Source of the DNA: Phreatobacter stygius
GTDB taxonomy: Bacteria; Pseudomonadota; Alphaproteobacteria; Rhizobiales; Phreatobacteraceae
Direction of reading: 5' to 3'
NCBI RefSeq assembly: GCF_005144885.1
Contig: NZ_CP039690.1
Coordinates: 1,426,001 to 1,490,000 of the forward strand
Length of the DNA: 64,000 nt
Shown: positions 1-8,864 of the stretch, in pieces
Layout of the letters: each line of letters begins with the position of its first letter
Numbering within the stretch: the stretch's first letter is position 1
Made by a program: the position numbers and the translations under genes
Notes under the pieces: model-generated
What the model saw: only the letters and a program-made list of their open reading frames with translations
What the model was told of the DNA's origin: nothing
The model's database searches: none

Positions 1-465
1 GGCGAGTGGCCAATGCGCTGGATCGGGCCGGCGACCGGTCCCTGGCAGCTGGGCGACGAGGCTGTCGTGCCGCTGGCGACCTTCGAAGCACCGTGCCTGA
101 TGCGCACGGCGGCGACGACGGCGCTCGATCATGCCGGCCTCGCCTGGCGATCGGCCTTCATCAGCCCGAGCCTTGGCGGCCTCTGGGCTGCCGTGTCGGC
201 CGGCCTGGGTTTGAGCGTGCGCACCGAGATGGGCCTGCCGGCAAGCGTCCGCGCGCTCGATCCCGGCGAAGCCGGCCTGCCGGCCTTGCCGTCCATCGCA
301 CTTGCCCTCTGCCAGGCCGAGGCGGAGCCGGCGCCCGCCACCGCCCGTCTCGCCACCATCGTGCTCGAAACCCTGGAAGGCGCCCGGGCCCGCCGGCCGG
401 AGGCGACCGGCCAGTCCGCCACGATCGGAACCACGACCGACACCATAAAAAGGGGCCCGGCATGA
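1..465 (+). CDS. LysR-family regulator, C-terminal part (5' end outside window)
   Basis: The open frame is continuous from base 1 and codes about 154 residues, so the start and the DNA-binding domain lie upstream of the window. What remains resembles the second half of a LysR effector-binding domain: a short hydrophobic run (SLGGLWAAVSAGLGLSVRTE) followed by a positions-of-control type segment, as in the strand-helix motif where LysR proteins read a small effector. The tail after about residue 125 is low-complexity and charged. The stop codon TGA sits inside the loop of a perfect hairpin (452-475). Family assignment rests on half a protein only; the effector cannot be guessed. Confidence 0.6.
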   Translation, partial: GEWPMRWIGPATGPWQLGDEAVVPLATFEAPCLMRTAATTALDHAGLAWRSAFISPSLGGLWAAVSAGLGLSVRTEMGLPASVRALDPGEAGLPALPSIALALCQAEAEPAPATARLATIVLETLEGARARRPEATGQSATIGTTTDTIKRGPA

Positions 466-475
466 GCCGGGCCCC
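452..475. terminator. Bidirectional rho-independent terminator
   Basis: A perfect 10-bp GC stem (452-461 with 466-475) closes a 4-nt loop that contains the stop codon of the LysR gene. On the minus strand the stem is followed by a T-run (TTTTTAT), so it is an ideal terminator for the phytase-like gene ending at 500. On the plus strand it is followed by only TCTGT. Confidence 0.85.
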
Positions 476-499
476 TCTGTCGTCCTGAACGCCGGGACT

Positions 500-1837
500 T
501 CAGCGGGCGCGCAGGAATTCCGGCACGCGCAGCAGCGCCATTTCGTTGTCGTCGGCCTGGTTCGGATCGCGGCTCGACGAGAACGGCAGGTTGTTGTCAT
601 TGCCGACGATGATGTGGTCGGCATCGACCACTTCGACATTCTCGATGGTGAAGAACGGGAACTGGAAGGCGCCGCCCGACAAGGGCTTGCGGGCGCGATT
701 GTTCGGGTCCTGGATGCGCAGGAGGTCGATGAAGCCGATCTTGCGCACCGCGCCGCCGGCATTGGCATCGGTCATTTCGATCTTCCAGATCCGCTTGATG
801 CGCGGCAGCGCATGGAAGCAGGTCTCGGCCCGCTGGCCCTGCGGGCAGGCGCGCTCCGGCACGCCTTCATTGTCGTCGCGCACGATGATCATGCCGGTGG
901 TGGCGTCGATCATGTTGAAATCGCCGATCGACAGGTTGTTCTCGTCGAGCACGAACTTCCAGTGCCGGCCGGTCCAGCGGCCCGCCTGCACGTCGAATTC
1001 GAGAATGCGCAGATATTGCTTGCCGTCGAGCATTTCGAGCGCATTGGTCTGGCTGTCCCAGAGCGCGCCTTCGAGCAGCGGGTAGAGGAAGCGGCCATCG
1101 GGCGAAGCTGCCATGCCCTCGAAGCCCTTCGAGCGGCGTACCCGGAAATCGACCGGACCGCCGGGAACCGCAGGGGTGGTGACCGCCGGATTGTCGGGCG
1201 AGCGCACGACCTGGCCGTCGACCAGCGTGTCGAACACCGCCTCGACCTTGCCGGTCATGTCGATGCGAATGAGATAGGGACCGAACTCGTCGCCGATCCA
1301 GATCTTGTCGCCAATGATCTGGAAGCTCTCCAGGTCGAAATCCGAGCCGGTCAGATAGCGCCGCTCGGTCGCCTCGTTGGCAATGCGGAACGGCACTTTC
1401 TTGTCCGGATCCGACAGGAAAATGGTCTGCAGCCGTTCAAATGCGCCCTTCTCCCAGTCGATCCGGTAGCGGTTCAGATAGAGCATCGAATCCGGCGAAT
1501 TGGCCTTGGCGCCGAAGCCGTTGTCGGTGATCACCCAGAACGTGCCGTCGGGCATGCGCTTGATGCCCGAATGACCCTGGGCCGGCTGGCCGCGGAACGG
1601 CAGCGACAGACCGGTCGGGCGGCCGGCGGATCGGCCCATCACCGAGCCGACGGCCTCGTTGCGCGCCGCGCCGGTGAACTTGCCCGGCGTCGCCAGGTCG
1701 GCGGGCGCATCCGCCGGCGGCTGGATGAAGGTCGCCGCCGGCAGCAGGGCATGACCGGCGAGCGTCGCCGGGAATTCCTGCTGGGCGAAGGCAGGCGATG
1801 CCGCAAAAACCGCGGCGGCGAGGACGAGAGCGCGCAT
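500..1837 (-). CDS. Secreted esterase-like activity of phytase family protein
   Basis: The protein is 445 residues from ATG 1837, chosen because a GGAG box precedes it and because it opens with a clear Sec signal (MRALVLAAAVFAASPAFAQQ). The longer frame to 1939 only adds non-signal sequence. The mature part matches the phytase-like esterase domain family (PF13449 type): repeated short beta motifs such as SGIKRMPDGTFWVITDNGFG, DFDLESFQIIGDKIWIGDEF and KGFEGMAASPDGRFLYPLLE, as expected of a beta-propeller. Families of this kind are periplasmic or secreted and their substrate is often unproven. It is monocistronic and ends at the strong terminator at 452-475. Confidence 0.8.
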   Translation of the reverse strand: MRALVLAAAVFAASPAFAQQEFPATLAGHALLPAATFIQPPADAPADLATPGKFTGAARNEAVGSVMGRSAGRPTGLSLPFRGQPAQGHSGIKRMPDGTFWVITDNGFGAKANSPDSMLYLNRYRIDWEKGAFERLQTIFLSDPDKKVPFRIANEATERRYLTGSDFDLESFQIIGDKIWIGDEFGPYLIRIDMTGKVEAVFDTLVDGQVVRSPDNPAVTTPAVPGGPVDFRVRRSKGFEGMAASPDGRFLYPLLEGALWDSQTNALEMLDGKQYLRILEFDVQAGRWTGRHWKFVLDENNLSIGDFNMIDATTGMIIVRDDNEGVPERACPQGQRAETCFHALPRIKRIWKIEMTDANAGGAVRKIGFIDLLRIQDPNNRARKPLSGGAFQFPFFTIENVEVVDADHIIVGNDNNLPFSSSRDPNQADDNEMALLRVPEFLRAR

Positions 1838-2093
1838 CGAAGGCTCCAGGAAGGTGGTCGAAGAGGGGGATCCAATGGGTGGTCGAACCCGCGTTCCCTG
1901 CGGGATCAGCCTGACAGGCGCGTAACGGTTCGGTGACACCGCGATGACGATGGCCGTGCTGCTCTCGCTTGCGACGCTCGGCCGCAGCGACCGGTAACAG
2001 GATGCCGGTCCGGACCGAATGAGCTCTCGACAGTGCCGGAAAGCCGGTCGACAAAGAAGCAGCGCTCAAGCCTCCCGACGCCGAAGGACGCCC

Positions 2094-3518
2094 GTGCCGG
2101 AAACCCTCTCCCCCGATGTCTGCGTCATTGGCGCCGGTTCCGGTGGCCTGACGGTCGCCGCCTTCTGCGCCATGCTCGGCGCGCCGGTCGTGCTGGTCGA
2201 AAAGGACCGGATGGGCGGCGACTGCCTGAATGCCGGCTGCGTGCCCTCCAAGGCCTTGATCGCGGCGGCAAGGCGCGCCCATGACATCCGCCAGGCATCG
2301 GGTTTCGGCATCCGCGCCGGCGAGCCGGCGATCGATTTCGCCCAGGTCATGCGCCATGTCCGCGATGCGATCGCAACCATCGCGCCGAATGATTCGGTGG
2401 CCCGTTTCAGCGCCCTCGGGGTCAAGGTGATCAAGGGCGAGGCGCGCTTCCTGGGCCCCGGGGCAGTCACCGTCGGCGACACCACGATAGCGGCGCGGCG
2501 CTTCGTCATCGCCACCGGCTCGCGGCCGCTGCTGCCTGATATTCCCGGCCTCGACGCCCTGCCCTTTCTGACCAGCGAGACGATCTTCGACCTTGCCGCC
2601 TGTCCTGGTCATCTCGGCGTGCTCGGCGGCGGGCCGGTCGGCCTTGAAATGGCCCAGGCCTTCCGCCGGCTCGGCGCCGAGGTCACCGTGCTGGAGCGCG
2701 ACCGCCTGCTGCCCGGCGAAGACCCGGAAATGGTCGACGTGGTCAGGCGGCAATTGCAGGACGAAGGCATCGCACTTCTCGAAGGCGTCGAACTGACGCG
2801 GGTCGAGGGCGAGCCGGGCGCGCTGCGGCTGATCGCCCGGCGCGGCGACGACGACGGCGCGATCGGGGTGTCTCATCTCTTGGTTGCGACCGGCCGGCGG
2901 GCCAATGTCGAAAATCTCGGGCTGGAGGCCGCCGGCGTGGCTTTCACCAGCGCCGGCATCACCGTCGACAAGACCTTGCGAACCTCCAATCCGCGCATTC
3001 ATGCCATTGGCGATGTCGGCGGCGGCCCGCAATTGACCCATGTCGCCGGTTGGCACGGCCAGATGGTGGCGCAGAACATCCTGTTCCGCCGTCCCGTCGA
3101 CACCGGCGGCACCGCGGTGCCGCGGGTCATCTATACCGACCCCGAGCTCGCCCAGGTCGGCCTGACCGAGGCCGAGGCGCGCAAGCTGGACCCGAAGGCC
3201 CGGAGCTTGCGCTGGCCCTTCGCCGAAAACGACCGGGCGGTCACCGCGCGCCGGCGCCAGGGCCATATCAAGCTCGTCATATCCGCCAAGGGCCGGCTTC
3301 TCGGCGCTTCGATCGTTGGTGCCGAAGCCACTGAATTGATTGGCCTTTACGCTCTGGCGCTAGCCAAGGGCGGGACCGCCGCCGAGCTTGCCGCCATTGT
3401 TCTGCCCTATCCAGGCTTATCAGAGGTAGGCAAGCGCGCCGCGAGTACCTATCTCCAAGCGCGCCTCGGCAACCCCTGGATTGGTCGAATCATGCGCCTT
3501 CTGCGGCGGTTCGGCTGA
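2094..3518 (+). CDS. FAD-dependent pyridine nucleotide-disulfide oxidoreductase (MerA/Lpd-like)
   Basis: I place the start at GTG 2094 (474 aa) because GAAGGA lies just upstream and the family begins right there; the frame to 2019 adds a basic non-family stretch. Visible motifs: N-terminal FAD Rossmann (VIGAGSGGLTVA), redox disulfide CLNAGC (Cys44/Cys49), second Gly-rich NAD(P) site (GVLGGGPVGLEMA), FAD site AIGDV near residue 303. The C-terminal catalytic His of dihydrolipoamide dehydrogenase (HPT) is replaced by Tyr (LPYPGLSE), as in mercuric-reductase-type branches, so it is probably not a lipoamide dehydrogenase. No MerA heavy-metal domain is present. A sensor kinase follows 36 bp downstream. 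Confidence 0.85.
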   Translation: MPETLSPDVCVIGAGSGGLTVAAFCAMLGAPVVLVEKDRMGGDCLNAGCVPSKALIAAARRAHDIRQASGFGIRAGEPAIDFAQVMRHVRDAIATIAPNDSVARFSALGVKVIKGEARFLGPGAVTVGDTTIAARRFVIATGSRPLLPDIPGLDALPFLTSETIFDLAACPGHLGVLGGGPVGLEMAQAFRRLGAEVTVLERDRLLPGEDPEMVDVVRRQLQDEGIALLEGVELTRVEGEPGALRLIARRGDDDGAIGVSHLLVATGRRANVENLGLEAAGVAFTSAGITVDKTLRTSNPRIHAIGDVGGGPQLTHVAGWHGQMVAQNILFRRPVDTGGTAVPRVIYTDPELAQVGLTEAEARKLDPKARSLRWPFAENDRAVTARRRQGHIKLVISAKGRLLGASIVGAEATELIGLYALALAKGGTAAELAAIVLPYPGLSEVGKRAASTYLQARLGNPWIGRIMRLLRRFG

Positions 3519-3554
3519 GACTATGATCCCCACGTGCCTATCGGATCCTGACAC

Positions 3555-5084
3555 ATGTCGCGAGAGACGCCACAGGACCAGACCCGGGACGCGGCGGCGC
3601 AAGCCCTCGCCGAGCAGCGGCGCGCCGATCTGGACGTCGCGGCGCCGGTGCCCTCGCGCGGCATCGGCCTGTCTGGCAAGCTGCTGATCCTGACCGGCAT
3701 TTTCGTGACGCTGGCGGAAATCCTGATCTTCCTGCCCTCCATCGCCAATTTTCGGACGCGGCTGCTAGACGATCGACTGTCCTCGGCGCGCACCGCCGCC
3801 CTGGTGCTGGAGGCAGCGCCCAGCGGCATGGTGCCGGAAGCGCTGGTGCGCGAGCTCCTGAACAGCGCCGGCGCCCAAGCCGTGGCCCTGAAGACCGGAC
3901 CGGCGCGCCGCCTGCTCGCCGTGTCCGAACAGCTGCCTGAGATCGATGTCACCGTCGACATGCGCGAGATGACCCTGCTCAGCTCGATCGGCGATGCCTT
4001 CGAAACCTTGTTTGCCCGCAACGGCCGGACGCTCAGGGTCATGGGCACGGCGCCGCGCGCCGGCGATTTCGTCGAGATCATCATGGACGAGACACCGCTC
4101 AGACGGGCCATGTTGCGCTTCTCGAAGACCATCCTGCTGCTGTCGCTGTTCATTTCCGGCATCACCGCGGCGCTGGTCTACCTGACCCTGCACCTGATGT
4201 TCGTCCGCCCCATGGCGCGCCTGACCAAGACGATGATCGCCTTCCGCGAGAACCCCGAGGATCTGAGCCGGGTGATGGTGCCGAGTGGGCGCAAGGACGA
4301 GGTGGGCGTCGCCGAATATGAACTGCAGACCATGCAGCAATCGCTGCACGACATGCTGGCGCAGCGTTCCAGGCTCGCGGCCCTTGGCCTGGCGGTCTCC
4401 AAGATCAACCACGACCTGCGCAATCTGCTCGCCTCGGCGCAGCTGTTCTCCGACCGGCTGGCCGATGTGCCGGATCCGACCGTGCAGCGCTTCGCGCCGA
4501 AGATGATTCAAGCGCTCGACCGCGCCATCGCCTTCTGCCAGTCGACCCTGTCTTATGGCCGCGCCCATGAGGCGCCGCCCCAGCGCAGCGCCGTGCTGCT
4601 GGCGGTTCTCGCCGACGAGGTGCGCGACACCATGGGCCTCGGCCTCGAGGCCCGGATCGCCTTCGTCAACGCCGTGCCTGACGACCTGACCGTCGATGCC
4701 GACCCAGACCACTTGTTCCGGGTGCTGCTCAATATCGGCCGCAACGCCCAGCAGGCGCTGGAGGCGCGCGCGCCCAACGATCCGGTGCGTGACCAGATCC
4801 GGGTGATCGGCCGGCGCGAGGGCGCGGTGGCGGTGATCGAGATTTCCGACACCGGTCCCGGCATTCCCGAGCGGGCGCGGGCCCATCTGTTCGAGGCGTT
4901 CCAGGGCTCCACCCGCCCCGGCGGCACCGGGCTTGGCCTTGCCATCGCCTCCGAACTGGTGCGCACCCATGGCGGCACCATCACGCTCGCCGAGGGGACC
5001 TTGGGCGCGACCTTCCAGATCTCCATTCCCGACCGGCCGATCGATCTCGCCGCCATCCGCAAGACGCAGAGGCGGCGCGCCTGA
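3555..5084 (+). CDS. HAMP-domain sensor histidine kinase
   Basis: A 509-residue inner-membrane kinase. First membrane span about residues 36-56, a periplasmic region of roughly 135 residues, second span about 194-216, then HAMP. The phospho-acceptor is His286 in an INHDLRNLLAS H-box, followed by N-box (NIGRNAQQAL), G1 (DTGPGIP) and G2 (GGTGLGLAIA) of the HATPase domain. The NHDLRN variant is found in a Rhizobiales subgroup. There is no cognate response regulator next to it. It lies 36 bp after the flavoprotein gene, so the two are probably co-transcribed; the signal it senses is unknown. Confidence 0.9.
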   Translation: MSRETPQDQTRDAAAQALAEQRRADLDVAAPVPSRGIGLSGKLLILTGIFVTLAEILIFLPSIANFRTRLLDDRLSSARTAALVLEAAPSGMVPEALVRELLNSAGAQAVALKTGPARRLLAVSEQLPEIDVTVDMREMTLLSSIGDAFETLFARNGRTLRVMGTAPRAGDFVEIIMDETPLRRAMLRFSKTILLLSLFISGITAALVYLTLHLMFVRPMARLTKTMIAFRENPEDLSRVMVPSGRKDEVGVAEYELQTMQQSLHDMLAQRSRLAALGLAVSKINHDLRNLLASAQLFSDRLADVPDPTVQRFAPKMIQALDRAIAFCQSTLSYGRAHEAPPQRSAVLLAVLADEVRDTMGLGLEARIAFVNAVPDDLTVDADPDHLFRVLLNIGRNAQQALEARAPNDPVRDQIRVIGRREGAVAVIEISDTGPGIPERARAHLFEAFQGSTRPGGTGLGLAIASELVRTHGGTITLAEGTLGATFQISIPDRPIDLAAIRKTQRRRA

Positions 5085-5087
5085 AGC

Positions 5088-5105
5088 GCCGGGTCACGTC
5101 CCGGC
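5088..5105 (+). terminator. Possible terminator hairpin after the kinase
   Basis: GCCGGG / CCCGGC with a 6-nt loop starts 3 bp after the kinase stop codon. There is no T-run, so termination strength is uncertain. The rest of the gap to the tRNA (5106-5330) shows no gene. Confidence 0.4.
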
Positions 5106-5216
5106 CGCACGAATCATCTGTGCCGGAGATGTCGGTCGCCATATCTCATCGCCGACGATATCGCGGCAGCCGCCACGTTCCGATAAAGCCCTCGCTCGGG
5201 CGCCGATCCGGCGGTT

Positions 5217-6863
5217 TCACGCAAGCCGACAAATCATCCACAAGCCGCTGGACACACTCTTGCATTCCTCCGCGAAACAGCTTATTCGACCGCCTCCGTT
5301 CGAGGCGCTCGTCGCTTCCGAACGCGGCGCGCGCCCGTAGCTCAGCTGGATAGAGCACCAGACTACGAATCTGGGGGTCAGAGGTTCGAATCCTTTCGGG
5401 CGCGCCATTTCACTTTCTCCCCCGCCGAGCCTTTCTAACACCTTGAACGGCAAGGTGGTTTTTGCGGTTCGAAATCCGTTTTCGGGGCAATAGGCCAACC
5501 GATCCGCAAAGGTCAGTCTGAGCACCAGTTTCTGGTACTCAAACTTGCCAAGATTCCAAAGTTTGGAAGGGTTTGCGAGGAACCGGCAGGCGAGTTCGAA
5601 CAACTCCTCGAAGGCAGCCTGCCGTTGGCCGCTTTTTTGGCACTTCTCTTCGAGCGCGACCTTTCTGCGCTCCATCTCCACAATGCGGTTCTCATAGGCG
5701 GCCACAACCGATCGCGCGTTGGATTCGATCAGTCGATCGACCAGCGCAGCGATGTCCTGGTCCATTTTCGCGATTTCGCGCTTGTAGGTTTGAGCAAGGT
5801 TGGCGGACTGAGCAAGACGCTGATCCCATGCGTTCTTGAACATCGCCCGCGCCAGATCGAACAGAGCCTTGCTTGGCGTGAGCCTTTCGAGCAGAGCCGC
5901 AAATTCACCTTCGATGATTGCGCGCTTCACCGACTTCCGATAGCGCAGGCACCCTTTGCCAAAACACATGTAATAGGGGTGCTTATCGCCGCTCCTGCTG
6001 GTGGACCAGCAGGAGGTCATCAAGGTGTTGCAGCGGGCGCAGGTCACCATGCCGCGCAGCGGGAAATCCTGTCGGATATCGACGCGCGTTGGAGCTTTCG
6101 CCCCTTCCGTCAACCGATGCTGAATCCGCTCATGGGTGCCGAAATCAATTAGAGCCTCGTGACGCCCCTTCAAAAGCGGCACGTCCCATTTTCGCGCCTC
6201 GACATATCCCGCGTAAACCGGGCGCGTGAGAATGTCGTAGACCTGCTGATATCGGACCTTGCCGAAACGATTTTTCGGAAACGACGGGTTTGATTCAAGG
6301 AAGCGCAAAACCTCCCCTTGGGATTGAAACCGTCCAGAGGCATAGCCTTCCAGTGCTTCCTGCACGAGCGATGCGGTCGGTTCGTCCCGAACGAGCACCA
6401 TGCCTTCACCAGGACGACGTTCGTGGCGATAGCCGACGCAGGCAGCAAACGGCCAATAGCCATTGAGCACGCGGCCCCGCATCCGGGACTTGGTCTGTTC
6501 CGCGTTCTTCTGCCGCTGATGTTGGGCCGAACTTGCAAGAATGTTCTCGCGGAAAACGGAGTCCGCATCATCCGCAAACACGATGCGCGGACTTTCCAAT
6601 AGCCCGCCCGCAGCTTTCAGCTCATCGCGCAACGCCAGATGGCCTCGGAGATCGCGGGCGAAGCGGCTGATATCGTCGATAATGACGATACGGCCTTCCT
6701 TCTTATGCTTGCGCAGATAGGAAAGAAGCAAAGTCATGGCCGGCCGGTCCTGTTCTCCGCCGGTCAGCACCTCCCGGAAAACGTCAACAACCTCATACCC
6801 TTTGAAGCGCGCATACTCACGGCAGCACGCTTCCTGAGAAGCCAGGCCGCTTCCACGTCTCTC
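5217..6863 (-). pseudogene. Large serine recombinase, catalytic N-terminus lost
   Basis: The readable frame starts inside the resolvase domain at SGLASQEACCREYA (next to the IS end at 6864) and runs through the rest of the catalytic domain (IVIIDDISRFARDLRGHL), the recombinase domain (QVYDILTRPVYAGYVEA), a zinc ribbon (CARC ... CFGKGC) and a coiled coil. The conserved YxRVS segment with the nucleophilic serine is absent and I did not find it on the other side of the IS, so the protein should be inactive. Its C-terminus is odd: after FKVLERLGGGESEM the frame reads antisense through the tRNA-Arg gene and stops only at 5217 in old chromosomal sequence. The tail is therefore host-derived. Confidence 0.85.
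5331..5407 (+). tRNA. tRNA-Arg (anticodon ACG)
   Basis: The 77-nt gene folds as a full cloverleaf: acceptor stem GCGCCCG/CGGGCGC, discriminator G, encoded CCA, D-arm TAGCTCAGCTGGATAGAGC, anticodon stem CCAGA/TCTGG with loop CTACGAA (anticodon ACG, read as inosine after TadA editing), variable loop GGGTC and a T-loop of TTCGAAT. It serves as the attachment site of the island that starts directly after it: the recombinase frame of the island runs antisense through this gene. Confidence 0.97.
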
Positions 6864-8228
6864 GGTCGTGTCCCGATTGGTGGTGTAACTGACGGGTGGT
6901 CATCGGCGGTTGCCGGTTAGGTTTGGGTTGCGACGACCAACCCCGAACCGAGAGATCCACCGATGACCGACGAGATGATGAACCTGCGCGGGCTGCTGGA
7001 GAAGAGCCCCGACGCCGATTTGCTGCGCGAGATGATCGGCTTTGCCGCCGGGCGGCTGATGGAGCTTGAGGTCAGCGGCCTTGCCGGCGCCGGCTTCGGC
7101 GAGAAGAGCCCGGACCGCCTGGCCCAGCGCAATGGCTATCGCGAGCGGGATTGGGAGACCCGCGCCGGCACGGTCGAGCTGCGCATCCCGAGGCTACGCA
7201 AAGGCTCCTACTTTCCGGGCTTTCTGGAGCCGCGCCGGCTGGCCGAGAAGGCGCTGACCGCGGTGATCCAAGAGGCTTACATCCAGGGCATCTCGACCCG
7301 CTCGGTCGATGACCTGGTCAAGGCGATGGGCATGAGCGGCATCTCGAAGAGCCAAGTCAGCCGGCTCTGCGAGGAAATCGACCAGCGCGTCCATGCGTTC
7401 CTCGACCGGCCGATCGAGGGCGACTGGCCCTATCTGTGGATCGACGCGACCTATGTGAAGGTCCGCCAGGCCGGCCGGATTGTCTCGGTGGCGGTGATCG
7501 TGGCGGTCGGTGTAAGCGGCGACGGTCGGCGCGAGGTGCTGGGCATGGATATCGGCCCCTCCGAGGCAGAGACGTTCTGGACGGCGTTCTTGCGCAAACT
7601 GGCCAGACGCGGCCTGCGCGGCGTAAAACTCGTCGTCTCCGACAGCCACGAAGGCATCAAGGCGGCGGTCTCCAAGGTGCTCACCGCGACCTGGCAGCGC
7701 TGCCGCGTGCACTTCATGAGGAATGCGCTCGCCCATGCCGGCCGCAGCGGGCGGCGCGTTGTCTCAGCCTTCATCGCCACCGCCTTCGCCCAGAACGATG
7801 CCGCCGCCGCCAGCCAGCAATGGCGCCGGGTCGCCGACCAGCTCAGGCCAACGGTGCCGAAACTGGCGGCTCTGATGGATACCGCCGAGACCGACGTGCT
7901 GGCCTATATGACCTTCCCGACGCAACATCGGGCGAAGCTCCACAGCACCAATCCGCTGGAGCGCGTCAACGGCGAGATCAAGCGCAGGACCGAGGTGGTC
8001 GGCATCTTCCCCAACGAGGCCGCCATCGCCCGGCTCGTCGGCGCGATCCTGCTCGAACAGAACGATGAATGGGCCGTCCAGCGGGCCCGCTACATGACCC
8101 TGGAAACCATGGCCGGCCTGAGCGATGATCCTAGTGTCGGCCTGCCAGCCGTGGCAGCCTGACCAGCCCGGCCTATGCCGGCGATCGTGGGGCCTTGCGC
8201 CAGCTACACCACGCTACGGGACATGACC
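6864..8228 (+). mobile_element. IS256-family insertion sequence
   Basis: A single transposase gene lies between imperfect 31-bp terminal inverted repeats (6864-6894 and 8198-8228). The inner 15 bp match at 13 positions (GTGGTGTARCTGRCG) and the outer 12 bp at 11 (GGTCRTGTCCCG), with 4 mismatches between them. Length is about 1365 bp, normal for the family. The usual 8-9 bp target duplication is not visible: left flank ACGTCTCTC, right flank GGTCAGGAT. Loss of the recombinase N-terminus on the far side supports an IS-driven deletion or recombination between two copies. Confidence 0.85.
6963..8162 (+). CDS. IS256-family transposase
   Basis: A 399-residue DDE transposase, full length for the family, starting at ATG 6963. 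The catalytic triad is in place: Asp161 in [10 protein letters not shown], Asp227 in [10 protein letters not shown] and Glu333 in [18 protein letters not shown]. The Cys/His motif after the second Asp ([11 protein letters not shown]) typical of IS256 Mutator-type transposases is present. No frameshift or internal stop, so the element may still move. It is the only gene of the IS and is transcribed away from the truncated recombinase. Confidence 0.97.
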   Translation: MTDEMMNLRGLLEKSPDADLLREMIGFAAGRLMELEVSGLAGAGFGEKSPDRLAQRNGYRERDWETRAGTVELRIPRLRKGSYFPGFLEPRRLAEKALTAVIQEAYIQGISTRSVDDLVKAMGMSGISKSQVSRLCEEIDQRVHAFLDRPIEGDWPYLWIDATYVKVRQAGRIVSVAVIVAVGVSGDGRREVLGMDIGPSEAETFWTAFLRKLARRGLRGVKLVVSDSHEGIKAAVSKVLTATWQRCRVHFMRNALAHAGRSGRRVVSAFIATAFAQNDAAAASQQWRRVADQLRPTVPKLAALMDTAETDVLAYMTFPTQHRAKLHSTNPLERVNGEIKRRTEVVGIFPNEAAIARLVGAILLEQNDEWAVQRARYMTLETMAGLSDDPSVGLPAVAA

Positions 8229-8459
8229 GGTCAGGATTGAAGAAGGAGCAGCTTTTCTGCCGAGCAAAGAGGGCATGCCATTGATCGAAGACCGTCACCC
8301 GGGCATCCACGCCTTCGTTATCGTCGTGGGGTCGGAGGAGCCGCTGAAGGCAATCTCCCAAGCATGGAAACCAGGCGCGCCGATCTCGCCCACTCAGCTT
8401 GAGGCTATTCCCGCCATTTTGAGCGCATCACATTCCCGATGGGCCATCTGTCAAACGAA

Positions 8460-8520
8460 CGTGCTTTTTTCGTGAGATCAGAAGCACGCAAGATGTGTGC
8501 GGTAGTACCGCACAATCTTG
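8460..8520. promoter_or_regulatory. Two adjacent dyad symmetries (operator-like)
   Basis: CGTGCTT (8460-8466) and AAGCACG (8482-8488) form one dyad with a 15-nt spacer. Directly after it, a 32-bp dyad covers 8489-8520: CAAGAT / ATCTTG outside, and TGTGCGGTA / TACCGCACA inside around a single central G, with one unpaired G at 8495. This may be a repressor operator or a cruciform; no adjacent gene start explains it. Confidence 0.5.
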
Positions 8521-8603
8521 GCAAGGGGACCCGCTGGCGCGTCCCCGTTGCATCCCCCCGGCGCGTGGCGCGGTTCCGGCATCGAGCCGTCACCACGCCA
8601 TTC

Positions 8604-8721
8604 AACCGTATCTCCGGTTGATCACTCGCCGGACCTGGAGCCTTCCCGCTCCACCGGCGCCGAACCATGGACGAACGACTGGCCGTTCGGTCACCACATC
8701 AGGGGAGCCTCCGCGCTCCCC
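8604..8721. repeat. Array of four hairpins, each with a 6-nt loop
   Basis: Four perfect inverted repeats follow one another: AACCG/CGGTT (8604-8619), TGGAGC/GCTCCA (8636-8653, with GCCGG/CCGGC outside it at 8628-8658), CGAACG/CGTTCG (8672-8689) and GGGGAGC/GCTCCCC (8702-8721). All four loops are exactly 6 nt. A fifth, GGGGAC/GTCCCC with a 10-nt loop, lies at 8525-8546. Stem sequences differ while the geometry is kept, which suggests selection on structure. Confidence 0.55.
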
Positions 8722-8831
8722 CGAGACCCCCATGGCCAACGCATCGCCGTTGGATCACGACCGAGTGTCTTGCCGTTGGATCACGGGTAGGGCTGCGGCT
8801 TCCCATTCGCTGAATGAGCCAACGAATGTCC

Positions 8832-8864
8832 TTGACATCCGACGCCTTACAACAATATTGTTGT
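8832..8864 (+). promoter_or_regulatory. Promoter with palindromic operator for the DUF6932 operon
   Basis: A consensus -35 TTGACA (8832-8837) is followed at 17-18 bp by an ATATTGT -10 region. The -10 lies inside a perfect 16-bp palindrome, ACAACAATATTGTTGT (8849-8864). The predicted transcript start falls on the ATG codons at 8865/8868, so the mRNA would be leaderless. A repressor bound to the palindrome would block RNA polymerase; the XRE-type protein of the same operon is the obvious candidate. Confidence 0.7.

Larger units (their letters stand above)
8229..8848. other. About 620 bp without a recognisable gene; hairpin-rich
   Basis: No frame here has a recognisable product or a credible ribosome binding site. 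The stretch instead contains two adjacent dyads at 8460-8520 and a run of short hairpins at 8525-8721 (annotated separately). The part next to the IS (8229-8440) may be remnant sequence of an older gene, but I could not identify it. Confidence 0.6.

Noticed and set aside
614-1936. Long plus-strand open frame of 440 codons opposite the phytase-like gene
   Set aside because: It is the antisense shadow of a GC-rich gene; no family resemblance, and Arg/Gly/Ala composition typical of a wrong frame.
1437-3266. 609-codon minus-strand frame covering the flavoprotein gene
   Set aside because: Overlaps two recognised genes on both strands and has no family features.
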